NCBI GenBank assembly: GCA_027625915.1
Contig: JANTQA010000015.1
Span: forward strand, 8,709,001-8,773,000
Source of the DNA: Anaeramoeba flamelloides
Lineage: Eukaryota; Metamonada; Anaeramoebidae
Reading direction: 5' to 3'
DNA length: 64,000 bases
Positions 11,949 through 23,042 of the stretch are shown here, piece after piece (positions within the stretch are counted from its first letter, which is position 1; each line of letters begins with the position of its first letter). Under the pieces are notes generated by a model that searched no databases, was not told the DNA's origin, and saw only the letters and a program-made list of their open reading frames with translations. The position numbers and the translations under genes are program-made.

Positions 11949-13862
11949 TCAGCGAACGGAGCTTTGAGAAGCTGCAAATTTAATGGAATTCCCAATTAAT
12001 CTTGCGCCTTCTGTCTTGGTATCCCAAAAGTCTCCATCCGAATAAACATTATCTGAAATAAAACAAAAATTCAAAATCACAACTGTTCCAGAGGTATTAT
12101 CACGTTGCTTTGCAGCTGCCAAGATATTACCGTCTGACCATTTTGAAATGATAACCCCACCATTTTCAGCCACCTTTGCCGAAATCCGCAAGGACTTCTT
12201 TCCACCGTTAAAGGATTTTACACCGTTCATAACTGGATGATCAGGAATGAGCACTTCGCCTAATGTCGATCTTTTATTTCTAATTTCTATGCTTGACGAG
12301 ATCGGTAAAAACCCCTCGTCAATTATTCTACCTTGCAATTTCGCCTCATTTTCTTCAACGAGGGTATAATAAGTAGAAATGACCAAGCCGCCGCCGTCTT
12401 CAACAAACTGCGCAAGTATGTCGCCTATTTTCTCTTGTGAGCTAAATTTCGCCCAAGAATAAACGACGATCACATCATAATTCTTGACGACTTCAAAGGA
12501 TGGTGTTCTTTTGTGCACTTTGACTAAATCGATGTGCAGAATGCCACATTCTCTGATCGATTTATCTACATCGTCCCTCCAAGAGCTTTGGTGATCAGCA
12601 AATAGCAATAATATTTTCAAATCCTCGATCGGTTTATTTGTATCCATATCCATATCCATGTTGATGTTCATGTTCATGTTCATGTTCATATTCATATTTA
12701 TCTTCATTATTTGTAGACACGTTTTAAAATTATTAATATTCGTTGCGGTTGTGGTTGTAGTTGATGTTGATGTTGAAGTTGAAGAATAAGTCGAAGTTGA
12801 GGTGGTTGTTGTTGACGTAGATGTAGATGTAGATGTAGATGTAGATGTAGATGTTGACGTTGATGTTGTTTTTAATCTAACAAAGTTTCTGGCATGTTTT
12901 AATAGCAAGGGAAACAATTTTTGAATTTCAAAAATTTTCTTCTCCCAAATTTCTTGCAAGTGTTTCGAAGTTATGTTATCAATCTCAACAGACTCCAACA
13001 AATCTCCGATCGCATTTCGCAGATTTTCAGGTGAGCATTTTAAATTCCTCGATTGGCATAAATTTTCTCCTCGTTCAATGACTCTTCGAAATACTTGAAT
13101 TTCTGAACACAAAAACCTTTTTGTATTTAAAAAGCAATGGCACGTTGTTGCATTTAAATCGTCCAAGCAATGCTCAATTGAAAAAATTTCATTTGAATGG
13201 TTTTCAATAAATTTAAAAATTCTTTTTATGAAATCAGATCTGCAACAAACACAATCACAAAAGTGTGGATTGAAACAGCATTTGTGTTTATTGTTGTTGT
13301 TATTACTATTGCTGTTGTTTAAAGTGTTTTGGTGACAAGGGATACTACACGTCGAAATTAATAGCGAGCGACACTTTTCAAAGGAGATCAAGCAGTCCTC
13401 GACAGTCAGCGTATTTAAAACAAATTCAATACAAAGCCTTTGCAGTTCCGGTAAATTGAATTTGTCTGCTGCCCTGAAAAGATCCCAAATAATTTCTTTT
13501 GTTAGCGTTACTTGGCGTGTGTAAATAAATTCCATGAGCGAGATAAAGACTTCGTATTCTAAATCAGGGATTTCAATTCTTGGCAGCGTTGGGTTTTCGT
13601 TTTTCAAACTATTGTGGCTATTACTATTATTGTTACTATTTTTGTTCTTATCGTTCCTGTTCTCATTATTTGAAAAGTTTGCTTGTTCAAACCACTGAAA
13701 CTGAGAATAAAACATTTGTTTGAAAACTTTGCTTCCAACAGAACAAATTAATTTGTGTCCATAGACTTCCTTTTGTTTTTTGCCAACAAGGAATTTTATA
13801 TCGGCTAATTCTGGTTGGTTGATTAATGGTCGATAATATTCGTGCAAGGGCGTGACTTTCAT
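11949..13862 (-). CDS. BTB/POZ protein with C-terminal glutamine-amidotransferase-like domain
   Basis: 637 residues, one exon, ending in TGA. Residues about 18-150 form a BTB/POZ domain (ADIKFLVGKKQKEVYGHKLI ... KVFKQMFYSQF ... SLMEFIYTRQV ... AADKFNLPELQRLC), interrupted by an Asn/Ser-rich insert at about 68-90. A BACK-like helical region and a Cys/His-rich patch (CCFNPHFCDCVCC) follow. Residues about 331-375 are a Ser-Thr dipeptide repeat and about 390-408 an Asn-Met/Asp-Met repeat, both encoded by hexanucleotide microsatellites. Residues about 412-637 (EDLKILLLFADHQSSWRDDV ... YDVIVVYSWAKF ... FVEDGGGLVIS ... DHPVMNGV) look like a class I glutamine-amidotransferase/ThuA-like fold. The usual nucleophile position appears to be Ser (VYSW), so it is more likely a ligand or protein-binding fold than an amidase. 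BTB domains dimerise and often recruit Cullin-3; that role is inferred. Confidence 0.88.
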   Translation of the reverse strand: MKVTPLHEYYRPLINQPELADIKFLVGKKQKEVYGHKLICSVGSKVFKQMFYSQFQWFEQANFSNNENRNDKNKNSNNNSNSHNSLKNENPTLPRIEIPDLEYEVFISLMEFIYTRQVTLTKEIIWDLFRAADKFNLPELQRLCIEFVLNTLTVEDCLISFEKCRSLLISTCSIPCHQNTLNNSNSNNNNNKHKCCFNPHFCDCVCCRSDFIKRIFKFIENHSNEIFSIEHCLDDLNATTCHCFLNTKRFLCSEIQVFRRVIERGENLCQSRNLKCSPENLRNAIGDLLESVEIDNITSKHLQEIWEKKIFEIQKLFPLLLKHARNFVRLKTTSTSTSTSTSTSTSTSTSTTTTSTSTYSSTSTSTSTTTTTATNINNFKTCLQIMKINMNMNMNMNMNINMDMDMDTNKPIEDLKILLLFADHQSSWRDDVDKSIRECGILHIDLVKVHKRTPSFEVVKNYDVIVVYSWAKFSSQEKIGDILAQFVEDGGGLVISTYYTLVEENEAKLQGRIIDEGFLPISSSIEIRNKRSTLGEVLIPDHPVMNGVKSFNGGKKSLRISAKVAENGGVIISKWSDGNILAAAKQRDNTSGTVVILNFCFISDNVYSDGDFWDTKTEGARLIGNSIKFAASQSSVR

Positions 13863-15149
13863 TGAGTCAAAATAATTATTCTGAGTTTGTGTTGGTTGGT
13901 TTAATTCTTAATTTGGTTTTAGAATTCTGAAGTTTTTTTTGTTTTTTATATTTTTTTATTCTTGTAAAAAAAAATAAAAATTTAAAAAAATGAATTTTTT
14001 CAATTATTTTTGATGAGTCATAACCTTTGATAATGGTGATTTTTATTCATCAAATGATTTTTCTTTGTTTTTTTGAAGTTAGGACATTTAGAAAAAATAT
14101 TTTGTTTTTTGGGTGTTTTGATCTTTCAAAAATATGTTTTCTTTGAAAAAGGTATTTACTGATTTAAATTATTGACTATTGAGTAATACTGGACTTGAAA
14201 TGAAACTAAATCGGTCAACCAAATTTTAATATTTGGAAGTTAAGTTCATTCAAGCTTATCAGTAATATTTTTCAACTTATAAATACTAATATTTCTGATA
14301 AAAAAATAAAGCTTTCCAAGAGCAGAATATATTATGTAAATCTAAAATGTTTTGATCATATTAGTCTCTTTTTTGGAACACGTATTAATCGTTATTTATG
14401 GTATGATCCCAGACGGTGTGATTTGAAAGACTTTATAACAAAATTACTTCAATTGCAAGAAATTTGGTTTTAAAAAAGAATTAAAAATAGGTTTTAATAG
14501 GTATTGTTCAAACTGTTTGTATACCCCTTTAAAGTACAATTGGCTGTGCTTTTTAGACTATTGGTTGTCACTTTTTTATAAAGGCTTTACCGTTTTTTTA
14601 TTTCCCAAAAAAAAAAGTACTAAAAATATTGTGAAAAGATTTTTACAAGATAATCAAATTGAAAAAAAATTGTTAGATGGAAAAAAATTGTGAAATAGGT
14701 TTTAATTGTCAAATTGGTTTTAAAAGTAGGACGGTCGTGAAACCTAAAATTTTTCAATTATGTTTTTCACTTATTTTTCACTGATCAATTAAGATATTAG
14801 AAACTGAAATTCCTCGAACAGTGTTAATACCATATTGTAAAATCTTAAAACCAATTTTAACTAGATGGTAAAATCATATCTTTAAAAAATTCCAAAAAAT
14901 GAATTTTACTAATATTAACTATTAAAATCTCAAATTGATAAAATTGGATTAACTTAAAATTGTGTTTTGAATTCTATTTTAATTCCAATAATCAATCTAA
15001 TTTTTGGATTTGGTTTTTGTTTTGTAATGAACAAAAAAAGAGTAAAAAAATATTTGAAAATTAGAACCTCAACTTCTGTTTGACACTTAAATTGATTTTT
15101 CAATATTTTTCTAGAATGATTATATATTAATTAGGCTTTTTTTTTTTTT
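13863..15149. other. Intergenic, no gene seen
   Basis: A/T-rich DNA with a copy of the short repeat at 14,755-14,850 (see 10,120-10,215). No reading frame or RNA stands out. Confidence 0.5.
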
Positions 15150-15470
15150 TTATGGGGTTAGGGTATACCATGGAGAACACTAAAATTATTGTTTGTTGAT
15201 ATTAAATGTAAATCAAATTATTTCACCAAGACGCCAATGTATCCTAAAATCCTACCAGTGAAATAGTACATATGCTGATCTCTTCAATTTCAAAATGATC
15301 AGTTTTATTAGTTTACAAACTAAAAGAATTTATAAAAATTATCTATTTTCTGAGATAAATTTTATTTTGATTAATTAATCTAAAGACTTTGGGTTACGAA
15401 ATATCTATTCATATACACTTGGTATGTAAAAGGTGTCTGAAATGGGTTTGTTTGGGCAATTGGAAACTTT
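15150..15470 (+). repeat. R3 repeat, diverged copy
   Basis: GGGGTTAGGGTATACCATGG opens it, followed about 120 bp later by a block like that in the 30-kb copy (GAAATAGTACATATGCTGAT CTC) and later TTACGAAATATCTAT. Ends are approximate. Confidence 0.4.
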
Positions 15471-15489
15471 AAAAATATTTTTTAAATAT

Positions 15490-16060
15490 TATAAACCCCA
15501 ATTCAAAATTTTTTATATGCCGAAATTCAATTCTTTAAAAAAAAATCTTATTTAACCAATACTGGAAACAATGCTAAAGTAGAACCATTTACTAATTGAA
15601 ATTTTAACAATTGTTTATAAATTAAAATACTTATAAAAACAAAAAATAAATAATTATCAATACTAATAAATTAATTATGTCTTTAAAATTTTGTAGAGAG
15701 CAAAATAAAAAATATATATGGGTAAATTTGTTTATACTCCATTGGATATAGTAATCCATCAAATGGTTAGATACAATCTAATAATTTTATTCGGTTTCTT
15801 ATTTTTCGAAGTTCTCAACTTTAACATAATATCACCTGTTCAAAAAAAAATTTTCGATCAAACTAAGTAAAATAACTAATTCAAGTAAAGAAATGAAAAT
15901 TGACAATTAAAAGATGAAAAAATGATTTTAAATATTTTACAAAAATTAAAAATATTTACAATTTGGAATAAATTTTATTAGTGTGATTATTTGAATTGTT
16001 TTAACTATGTGTAAAATTATGAATTTTAGTTTAATAATAACAAGGTATATATCAATTTCA
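15490..16060 (-). repeat. R1 repeat, copy 3
   Basis: Reverse-orientation counterpart of 1,060-1,600: TATTATAAACCCCAATTCAA at its left edge, TAATAATTTTATTCGGTTTC and TTCTCAACTTTAACATAATA in the middle, and AGATGAAAAAATGATTTTA at the right. Confidence 0.6.
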
Positions 16061-16892
16061 TAATATCTAATTTTTAAAAATTAACAGAAAAGAGTTCATA
16101 ACTTTATTTGTACTAATGGGGAATGAATTTAGATGGAAATCTTTAATAAAATTGAAATAAAATCCAAGTGATTAGGAGAAAAGTTGAGAATCAAAAACTC
16201 CTTTCTTGAATAATAAAAATATAAAAATAAAAAATATATGTTTTTTTTTTTTTTTTTAACTTTTGTTGTCTTGTTTTTCTTTCTCTTTCATTTGTCTTAG
16301 TTTAGAAATAAATTAAATAAATTTTCTTTTTTTGATAAAGGGGTCTGTATGAAATATAATCTTATCCAGATTATAACTATTATCAAAAACTTGAAATTAA
16401 TTCAAAATTCCATGTAAAGTGTGTGGTAATTTTATTGATTGGGTTTTTCTCAATAATAAAAAAAAAAAAAAAAAAGATTATTTTTTTTTTTAATTAACAA
16501 GTGAAATTTATATCATAGGGTATATTTTAAGAATTTTTTTTAGGGATTGGATTTATCAAAAAGTTTATTATATAATTTCGGTTGTATAATATAAGTTTTT
16601 TAACATTTTTTTTTCTGAATTTTTATAATTCCATCTAAAAATATAAACCTTAAAATAATTCTGAAATAATGAAACCATTGAAAAAACGGGGAATGGTAAC
16701 ATCTGGGAAAGAAATGGGTTTCTAGTGAGAGAATATTTGTTTTGGTGGTATTTTGGTATAAAAAAAAATAAATAAATAATAATTTAGTTAAATGGATATA
16801 GAGTGGGTAATACTAACATTATTCAATATGAAAAAAAAAAGATGTATATGTATTTATTTTTTATTTAGAAAGGGGGGGTTAATTAATATAAA

Positions 16893-17113
16893 CTATTTTT
16901 CAAAAATTTTAACTCCCTTTACAATGTTAATGAGAGTTGTTTTTTTTTTTTTTTTTTTGTGGGGGGGTTATTACAGTATTCTAAACAAAAAAATATTTTC
17001 AAATTTTTGGATCAGAATCATTTTTTCTAATTTTGCAAATTTTTGTTTTGTTTTTTTATTTTTGATTTTCTTTTCTTTTTCTTTTTCTTTTTTTCTTTTT
17101 CTTTTTTTCTTTT

Positions 17114-17147
<34 letters not shown>

Positions 17148-17505
17148 GATCAATTTGGAAAAAAAAAAGTGATCTTCGAAACGACAAATAATCACAATGA
17201 AAATTTCGACTATGTAATGTCTTTGAAAATGGATTTAATTATTCATAAAAAATCTTTTTGTTCAACTTTTTTTCAGTGAAAATTCAGTAATAAAAAATCC
17301 TAAATGCTCTTTTCAAAAATTGTTACTCAATTTTTTTTAGTTTTTGGTTTTATTTTTTTTTTAATTTTTAATCTATCAGGCTTTTATATATTTAGAATAA
17401 CTTAAAAGTGAATCACAAATCATATTTAGTTATTAATTGTTCTTGAATACTAAAGGATATTTTTTTTTTTTCAATTTATTATGTCAGGTGAGTCACAATA
17501 TTTAA
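16893..17505. mobile_element. R2 element, copy 2
   Basis: Collinear with 5,083-5,672, with the same inverted terminal motif and the same internal repeat of that motif at about 17,311. A long pyrimidine tract (about 17,060-17,142) has expanded in its middle. The poly-Lys/poly-Phe reading frames across it are microsatellite artefacts. Confidence 0.7.
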
Positions 17506-17861
17506 AAAAGAGATTATATATATATATATATATAGAATATTATTATTTTCATTGAAAGGGTGGTGTTTATCCAGATGGTTGGGGTCCATAAAAAGGAAGA
17601 CAATGAAAACCAAAAATGTTTGGTCTAGTTTCGTTTTCTTTATATGTATTTCAAAAACTCTTTGGTGTTTTGTCTTCTTAAAAAAAAAAAAAAATAAAAC
17701 TATTAAAAAAATGTGGTACCTTTTTTTTGTGAAATATCCAATTTTAAAAAAGAACCTGTGTAAACATGATTAAAATCACAAGAATTTTTTAAAGTTGATA
17801 AGAATTTAAATAAGAAATAAGTTCTTTTCTTGGATATGGTATATAGTAGATTTTTTTAACC

Positions 17862-17863
<2 letters not shown>

Positions 17864-17904
<41 letters not shown>
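17864..17904. repeat. (TA)n microsatellite
   Basis: About 20 uninterrupted TA units directly in front of the LINE fragment. Shorter (TA)n runs lie at about 17,516-17,534, 23,740-23,764 and 26,979-27,003. Confidence 0.95.
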
Positions 17905-17911
<7 letters not shown>

Positions 17912-17929
17912 CAAAACTTATTAAATTTG

Positions 17930-18500
17930 ACTATAATCTAAACAAAGAAATAAATATTTGGAAAAAAAAAATATGAATAAATTAAAAATTAAGATAAAAA
18001 AACATTACTTTAATATTTTAAAAAACAATCAAAGTTGGAAAATTAAAGAATATTATAAAATTATTAAAAATGAAAACTTTAACTTTAAAAGAAAAAACTA
18101 TCTTAAATTTAAATCCAGTAATACATTTCTAAAATTTAGCACTTTTACAAACGGACTAAATAGATACCCATATGTTTTAAAAAAGAAATAAGAATATGAG
18201 ACGTTTAAAAAAAAAGAAAAATGCAAAAAATGTGATTATTGTACTCAATATTATGAAAATATAAATCACTTTATTTGATATTGTAAAAGATATAAATTTA
18301 TCAGAATAAAATGGAAAAAAAAAATAGCAAAAATTTTAGAAAAAAACTTATATAAAAATGTTATCCTTAGAAAAAATACCCAAAAGCTCCTTAATCTGGT
18401 TAATTAAAATAACAAAAAAATATTGTTCTGGTCGAGAATTTTTCATCAAAGCTCTTATGGTTAGAAAACTTAAGGTAATAAAGAAAAAATGAAAATAAAA
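17930..18500 (+). mobile_element. LINE 3'-end fragment (same family as 51.7-54.2 kb)
   Basis: The 17,958-18,191 frame reads NQSWKIKEYYKIIKNENF, then NTFLKFSTFTNGLNRYPYVL. This matches SKSWKVKKYFTILRNQNSLF and STILKFRTFTNCLNRYYYVI of the LINE at 51.7-54.2 kb. Past a stop the next codons still spell the zinc-knuckle region (KCKKCDYC ... NINHFI), with another stop before the last Cys of the knuckle. Only the last part of the element is present and it is decayed. Confidence 0.8.
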
Positions 18501-20340
18501 AAATTGAAAATAAAAAATTCCTAAAATAGTAAAAAAATATATAAATTCAGGTACATAGTGCCCACTTTTCAGAGTCGTGAAATACCAATTTATTAATCAC
18601 AGTTTGTGGAATCTTATTATTAATAATCTTTCTATCGGGTTTTTACTCCTCCTGTTTCGGGGCGTGGATAATTTTTAATTTGATCATGTAAATGATATAA
18701 TATTTTTTTACTTTAATGTTTTAATTATTTTTCTTCTTCTCTTTTTTTATTTAGTAAATTGTCTTTAATTACTCCTTTCTCACAATAAATAAATATAGTA
18801 ATTTTTTTCTTTTTTTTCCAGTCTATAAAAAATGTTCAAGAAGATTATTTTATGCCTTGATACTTTATTTCAAATTGAAAATCTCATGAAAATTAAGAAT
18901 TGTTATTATTATTTATTGTTGTCTTTCGGGGGGGGGGGTTGGGTGTATAAAAAATATGAGTATTTGTGAGTTTGGTATTTTGGGTAATATAACAACACAA
19001 TAGGTATTAAGTCTTCATCTTGATCGACAATGTTATTTTTTAAAAATATATTTTCAGTAATAGTTCTAATTTAAAAGGGAAAATTTCAGAAAAACATTGT
19101 AGTTCCAAGTGCTTGATCTCAATTAAAAGTAAGTTCTTACAAGGTACACAAAATAGTCTTGGTTAAATATTTAGGGTTTATTTTGAATGTTATAATTTAC
19201 AGGAAATGATTAACCCTATAAATATACTTATTACTCATTTTTAGAACCCTCTAAAATTAAAAAATACAGTATATGATATTAACGACATTCTGCTTAATGA
19301 ATCATATTGGAATTAAAAATAAGAACATCTGTGCTTTACTATGTTTTTCCTCAATGATTTTAATCACCAGAGTAAATTTTATTAATTTCAAAATATTCAG
19401 AAGATTTTGATCATTTTTAAGAATTTTCTTATTTAAATTTGGAAGATTTCACAAAGCAAAAATACACATTTTTTTACAAAATTGTGTAATTTCTCCCCCA
19501 TAACATATTTTCGGCAAACTCTTTAAGGAAAAATACTTTTGATCTTGAAAAATCAAACTTAAAAATGTATTTCCAATCTCTATTATAATTCACTGAAGGA
19601 AAACATTTCCTCAAAAATACTCCTCCAAGATATAGTCAAGTTAAGATCCTTTTCTTTCAGAATCAAAATCGTTACTTTTTTGACGAATATTTTTGGCAAA
19701 TTTGAACTATTGAAAAGAAAGCAAATATTCCATATATGTTTTTCGGTTCTGTGGAAACATTGCAATAGATTTAATTCAATAAAAAGATTCAAAAAGTCTA
19801 AAAAATTTAACTAAAGTAATTAGGAAAAAAATTATTGTGATGGGATTTACCGAATAAAGGAGAAAAAAGTTAAACTTCCTTTTCCTGATCTTTCTTTAAT
19901 ACTTAGATTGTTCAAAGAACTTTCATGTGATTTTTAACTCTATTTGTGTTGGAAAAAGAGGTATGTAGCGAAAATGTATTTGTATTTATTACTGATATAC
20001 GAATAATAATAAATTAGATTAAAGTTGACTTTGTTTCATATTTTTGATAATTCTTAAAAGTTCTTTTATTTAAGATTCTCATCTGGCCCAATCGAAAGCA
20101 AAAAAGATCTTAAAGTTCGTTAATATAATACAACAAAATATCAGTCAATTGCTTGAAATAGCCTGATTTTAAAAGAAAATTTATTAATGAAAAGGAAGTG
20201 AATATTTTTCCCATTTATTATTCTATCAGAATACAAATTGAATAATTAATATAAAACTTGGTAAAATTTAAATTTCTTATTCTTTTTGAATATTCATTCT
20301 AATCCACCTGATCCCAATTCTAGAAGAAGATAATGTTAGA
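18501..20340. other. Intergenic, foldback remnants
   Basis: No gene seen. AAGTTAAACTTCCTTTTCCT near 19,870 and GGAAGTGAATATTTTTCCCA near 20,198 look like opposed ends of an old M2-type foldback. A G-run of about ten lies near 18,930. Confidence 0.4.
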
Positions 20341-20502
20341 CTGGAATTTGAATTTTAAATGGGAAAAAATATTCACTTCCTTTTCCAGATTTTTCTTTTC
20401 AAAATAGAGTCCACAAAAAAGTCTGGCTGTAATTTGTGGTTCTATTTGAAAAAGGTTATTGAAAAATATGTCAAAATTTTTCCCATTTCTTATTCAAATT
20501 AA
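20341..20502. mobile_element. M2 foldback MITE, diverged copy
   Basis: Left arm CTGGAATTTGAATTTTAAAT then GGGAAAAAATATTCACTTCC. Right arm TTTTTCCCATTTCTTATTCA. It corresponds to the cleaner copy at 57,189-57,355. Confidence 0.55.
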
Positions 20503-21020
20503 AATATTTCAAAAAATAGCAAAATTTACTACAACCTTTTCTCTTTGTAAATTGAAACAAACTGTATGATTATAAAAGTCTTTAATTTTTATGGTCAAGA
20601 TATATCGAAAAAAAGAAAATTTTGATTAACGAGTTTTGTTGATTTAAACAAATATTTCTTATTTTTTGATCAAAAATTAATTCGAAAAGAAATTAGTATT
20701 TGGTTTGTTGTTGTGTGCAACTTGTTTACAAGTCTATAATAATTTAAACATGAACAAAAAAATAGAAAAGAAAAAATGTTTTTAAAAAAAATAATCCAAT
20801 ATTTTTACGATTTTTTTTTTTTTTTTCTTATTTTTTAATTTTCCTCATAACAAAACTTAATATTTATAATTCTCATGATATTGATTAAGCTCAAATAAAA
20901 TTACAAGTTTATGATTCAAAAAACTAAAATCATAACATCTTGTTCATTTTTTTTTAATATAATTCAAAAAAATTTTTTTAGTTTTTTAACCAAACACAAT
21001 TGCAAAAAAAGAATTAAAAA

Positions 21021-21929
21021 ATGGCAAGAACAAAAAGAGCATCATCATCCTCTATTAAAAACAGAAAAACCAAAGCCAAAAAGAAACTTCGAACTGCAGG
21101 AAAGTTAAGAAGAACGAAATCGACAACAAAGGCTCTACGTGAGATCAAAAGCTTGCAAAAATCGACTGACCTCTTAATCCCCAAAGCAAGCTTCTTTCGA
21201 TTTGTTCGCTCAATTGCACTTAATATCAAACCAGGACTTCGATTCCAATCAGCAGCGGTCATGGCATTACAAGAAGCCACTGAAACATTTCTCGTTGGTG
21301 TTCTCAACTTGGCCAATTTAGCCGCGATCCACACGCGACGGGTAACACTTATGGACAAAGATTTGAGGCTTGTCACTCAAATTAAACACCTCCAAGTGGA
21401 GCAAGTTGCAATTGGAGACCAAGGATCTGGCCTGAGCTTTTTACCTACACTCACAAGAACACCATCACTTCCAATTCAAAATTCATGTGAAGACTGTCGG
21501 CTCGTCGGAGGGTTATTTAACACCGTTCGCGAAATGAGGAAGTATACTCTCTTAGATCTTCCAGCCCAAAGTTTCAATTGGAACACACACGAACAAAAAA
21601 TTGTTAAGGAATACCTGAACAAAATGAACATTACAATGGACGAACTTTACCGCAGCTGCCTCCAAGACTTGGGTGATAAGAAATTCACCAAAAAGGAAAT
21701 GCCAAAATATCATTGGATCAATAAGCATACCCAAATTTGCACTAAATGTTGGCCAACTGTTTTCTCTGAACTACTTTATGCATGGAGATCAAAAATCCCA
21801 AAGCACCATCTTCCAAAAGATGTTACAGACAGGATCGACTGTTGGTATGGAAGAAATTGTAGAACACAAAAACACAATTTACTACATGCCCAAAATCTGA
21901 ATCATGTTTGTGAACAAACTCGTTGGTAA
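21021..21929 (+). CDS. Histone H3-like protein fused to CHFR C-terminal cysteine-rich/PBZ zinc-finger region
   Basis: 302 residues in one uninterrupted frame. Residues 1-121 are a histone H3. The tail starts MARTK, then is Lys/Arg/Ser-rich without the usual ARKS motifs. The fold follows: KALREIKSLQKSTDLLI (alpha-N), RFQSAAVMALQEATETFLVG (alpha-2) and AAIHTRRVTLMDKDLRL (loop 2/alpha-3, keeping the AIH and KD positions used in H3-H3 and H3-H4 contacts). A linker (122-155) leads to residues 156-302, which resemble the end of CHFR: CEDC, NWNTHEQKIVKEYLNKMNIT, CTKCWPTVFSELLYAWRSKI, and finally DCWYGRNCRTQ ... NHVCEQTRW. The last part is the PAR-binding zinc finger, with C274, C280, H289 and H295 as likely ligands. 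The FHA and RING parts of CHFR are absent. A nucleosomal H3 variant carrying a reader of poly(ADP-ribose) is inferred. The first ATG fits MARTK exactly, so the start is firm. Confidence 0.92.
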   Translation: MARTKRASSSSIKNRKTKAKKKLRTAGKLRRTKSTTKALREIKSLQKSTDLLIPKASFFRFVRSIALNIKPGLRFQSAAVMALQEATETFLVGVLNLANLAAIHTRRVTLMDKDLRLVTQIKHLQVEQVAIGDQGSGLSFLPTLTRTPSLPIQNSCEDCRLVGGLFNTVREMRKYTLLDLPAQSFNWNTHEQKIVKEYLNKMNITMDELYRSCLQDLGDKKFTKKEMPKYHWINKHTQICTKCWPTVFSELLYAWRSKIPKHHLPKDVTDRIDCWYGRNCRTQKHNLLHAQNLNHVCEQTRW

Positions 21930-22584
21930 AATATGCTTTGTAATTATTGTCTTTTTTGTTGAATTTCTTGTTTTTGTGACATCAATTTTTCTTTAATTCT
22001 TCTTTGATTTTTTTGTTGGTTTAATACTGTTGTTTTTATTCAAATAACAAGAATTTCAAAAAAATAAAAATATATTTTTTAACTTTTTGTAAACATTTTA
22101 AGTGTTTTATTTTTGTTTTGTATTTTTGATTTTTATATACTGTCCTTGCTTAAGTGGTGTTCGAATTAAAAAAAGAAAAAATGGGAAAATAAGTAAAAAT
22201 AAAAATGATCAGATTTTTATTGCAAAGGAGAGATTGATATTAGGAAAAAATTGTTCAATGGTTATCAAGTATACAGATTAAGGGATTATTCTCTTTTATT
22301 ATGTTTTTTGACCAATTTCTCAACAAGGATTCCTAATCTAGAAATATGGTTAAAATTGAAAATAAACAGGGTTTTTCAAATCTCAGTAATTGGCAAGAAA
22401 TTTTCCCAATCTCTATTATATTTGTTTAAAAAAATTTAATAGTGTTTATTCCCTTAATATAACATTAAAAGGTAAAATAAGATCAATTATTAAAAGAAAA
22501 AAATGGTAAAATTACTTAAGTGCTGAGTGTTTGAGTTCTGAACAGGTTGTTAAGGTTGATCATTTTACTCAAAATATGATTTTA
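21930..22584. other. 3' flank and spacer after the H3 fusion gene
   Basis: A/T-rich. AAAAAATAAAAATATA at about 22,060 could serve as a polyadenylation signal. No gene is supported. Confidence 0.4.
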
Positions 22585-23042
22585 CTGTTGAGAGAAAAAT
22601 GTTGGAAAGAAAAAAATAGTTGTAAAGCTATTTTAATTTCTGCATTACTAAAAATGATTTTTAATTTCTTTCGTTTGTGAAATCACACTCAAAAAAATAA
22701 CAATAATCTACTTATTAGAATAACAATTAATGTAATTCTACTTTTTCAAAACCTTATCTCTTATTATCTAAAGCAAATTTAAAAATTACCATTTTCAGAA
22801 TTGATAGTAAACTTTACTAAAACTTGGATTTTTGTTAAAATAGCATGATCTACTTTAGTTATCAACCATTCAAATGAGTATTCTACACAAACCACAAATT
22901 AATGAACTTGTAACATCTTTAAACCTGGATTTATATAAAATTCACCTATTTATCAATATGATTTGATTTTCAATTTTACCAATGTTACCAATTAAACATG
23001 TGTCCAACCATTATTCAGTTTCCAACATTTTTCTCTCAACAG
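22585..23042. mobile_element. 458-bp MITE with near-identical terminal inverted repeats
   Basis: Left end CTGTTGAGAGAAAAATGTTG, continuing GAAA. The right end is its exact complement over 24 bp (TTTCCAACATTTTTCTCTCA then ACAG). TTA flanks both sides and may be the target duplication. No coding capacity. The perfect termini suggest a recent insertion. Confidence 0.8.

Noticed and set aside
16792-17279. Poly-Phe and poly-Lys reading frames on both strands
   Set aside because: They come from an expanded pyrimidine tract inside an R2 element; the same frame is not kept as a protein in the other copy.
20986-21020. AACCAAACACAATTG before the H3 fusion, similar to AACTAAACACAATTG at 7,532
   Set aside because: The second site is oriented away from its nearest gene and only two examples exist, so I cannot call it a promoter element.
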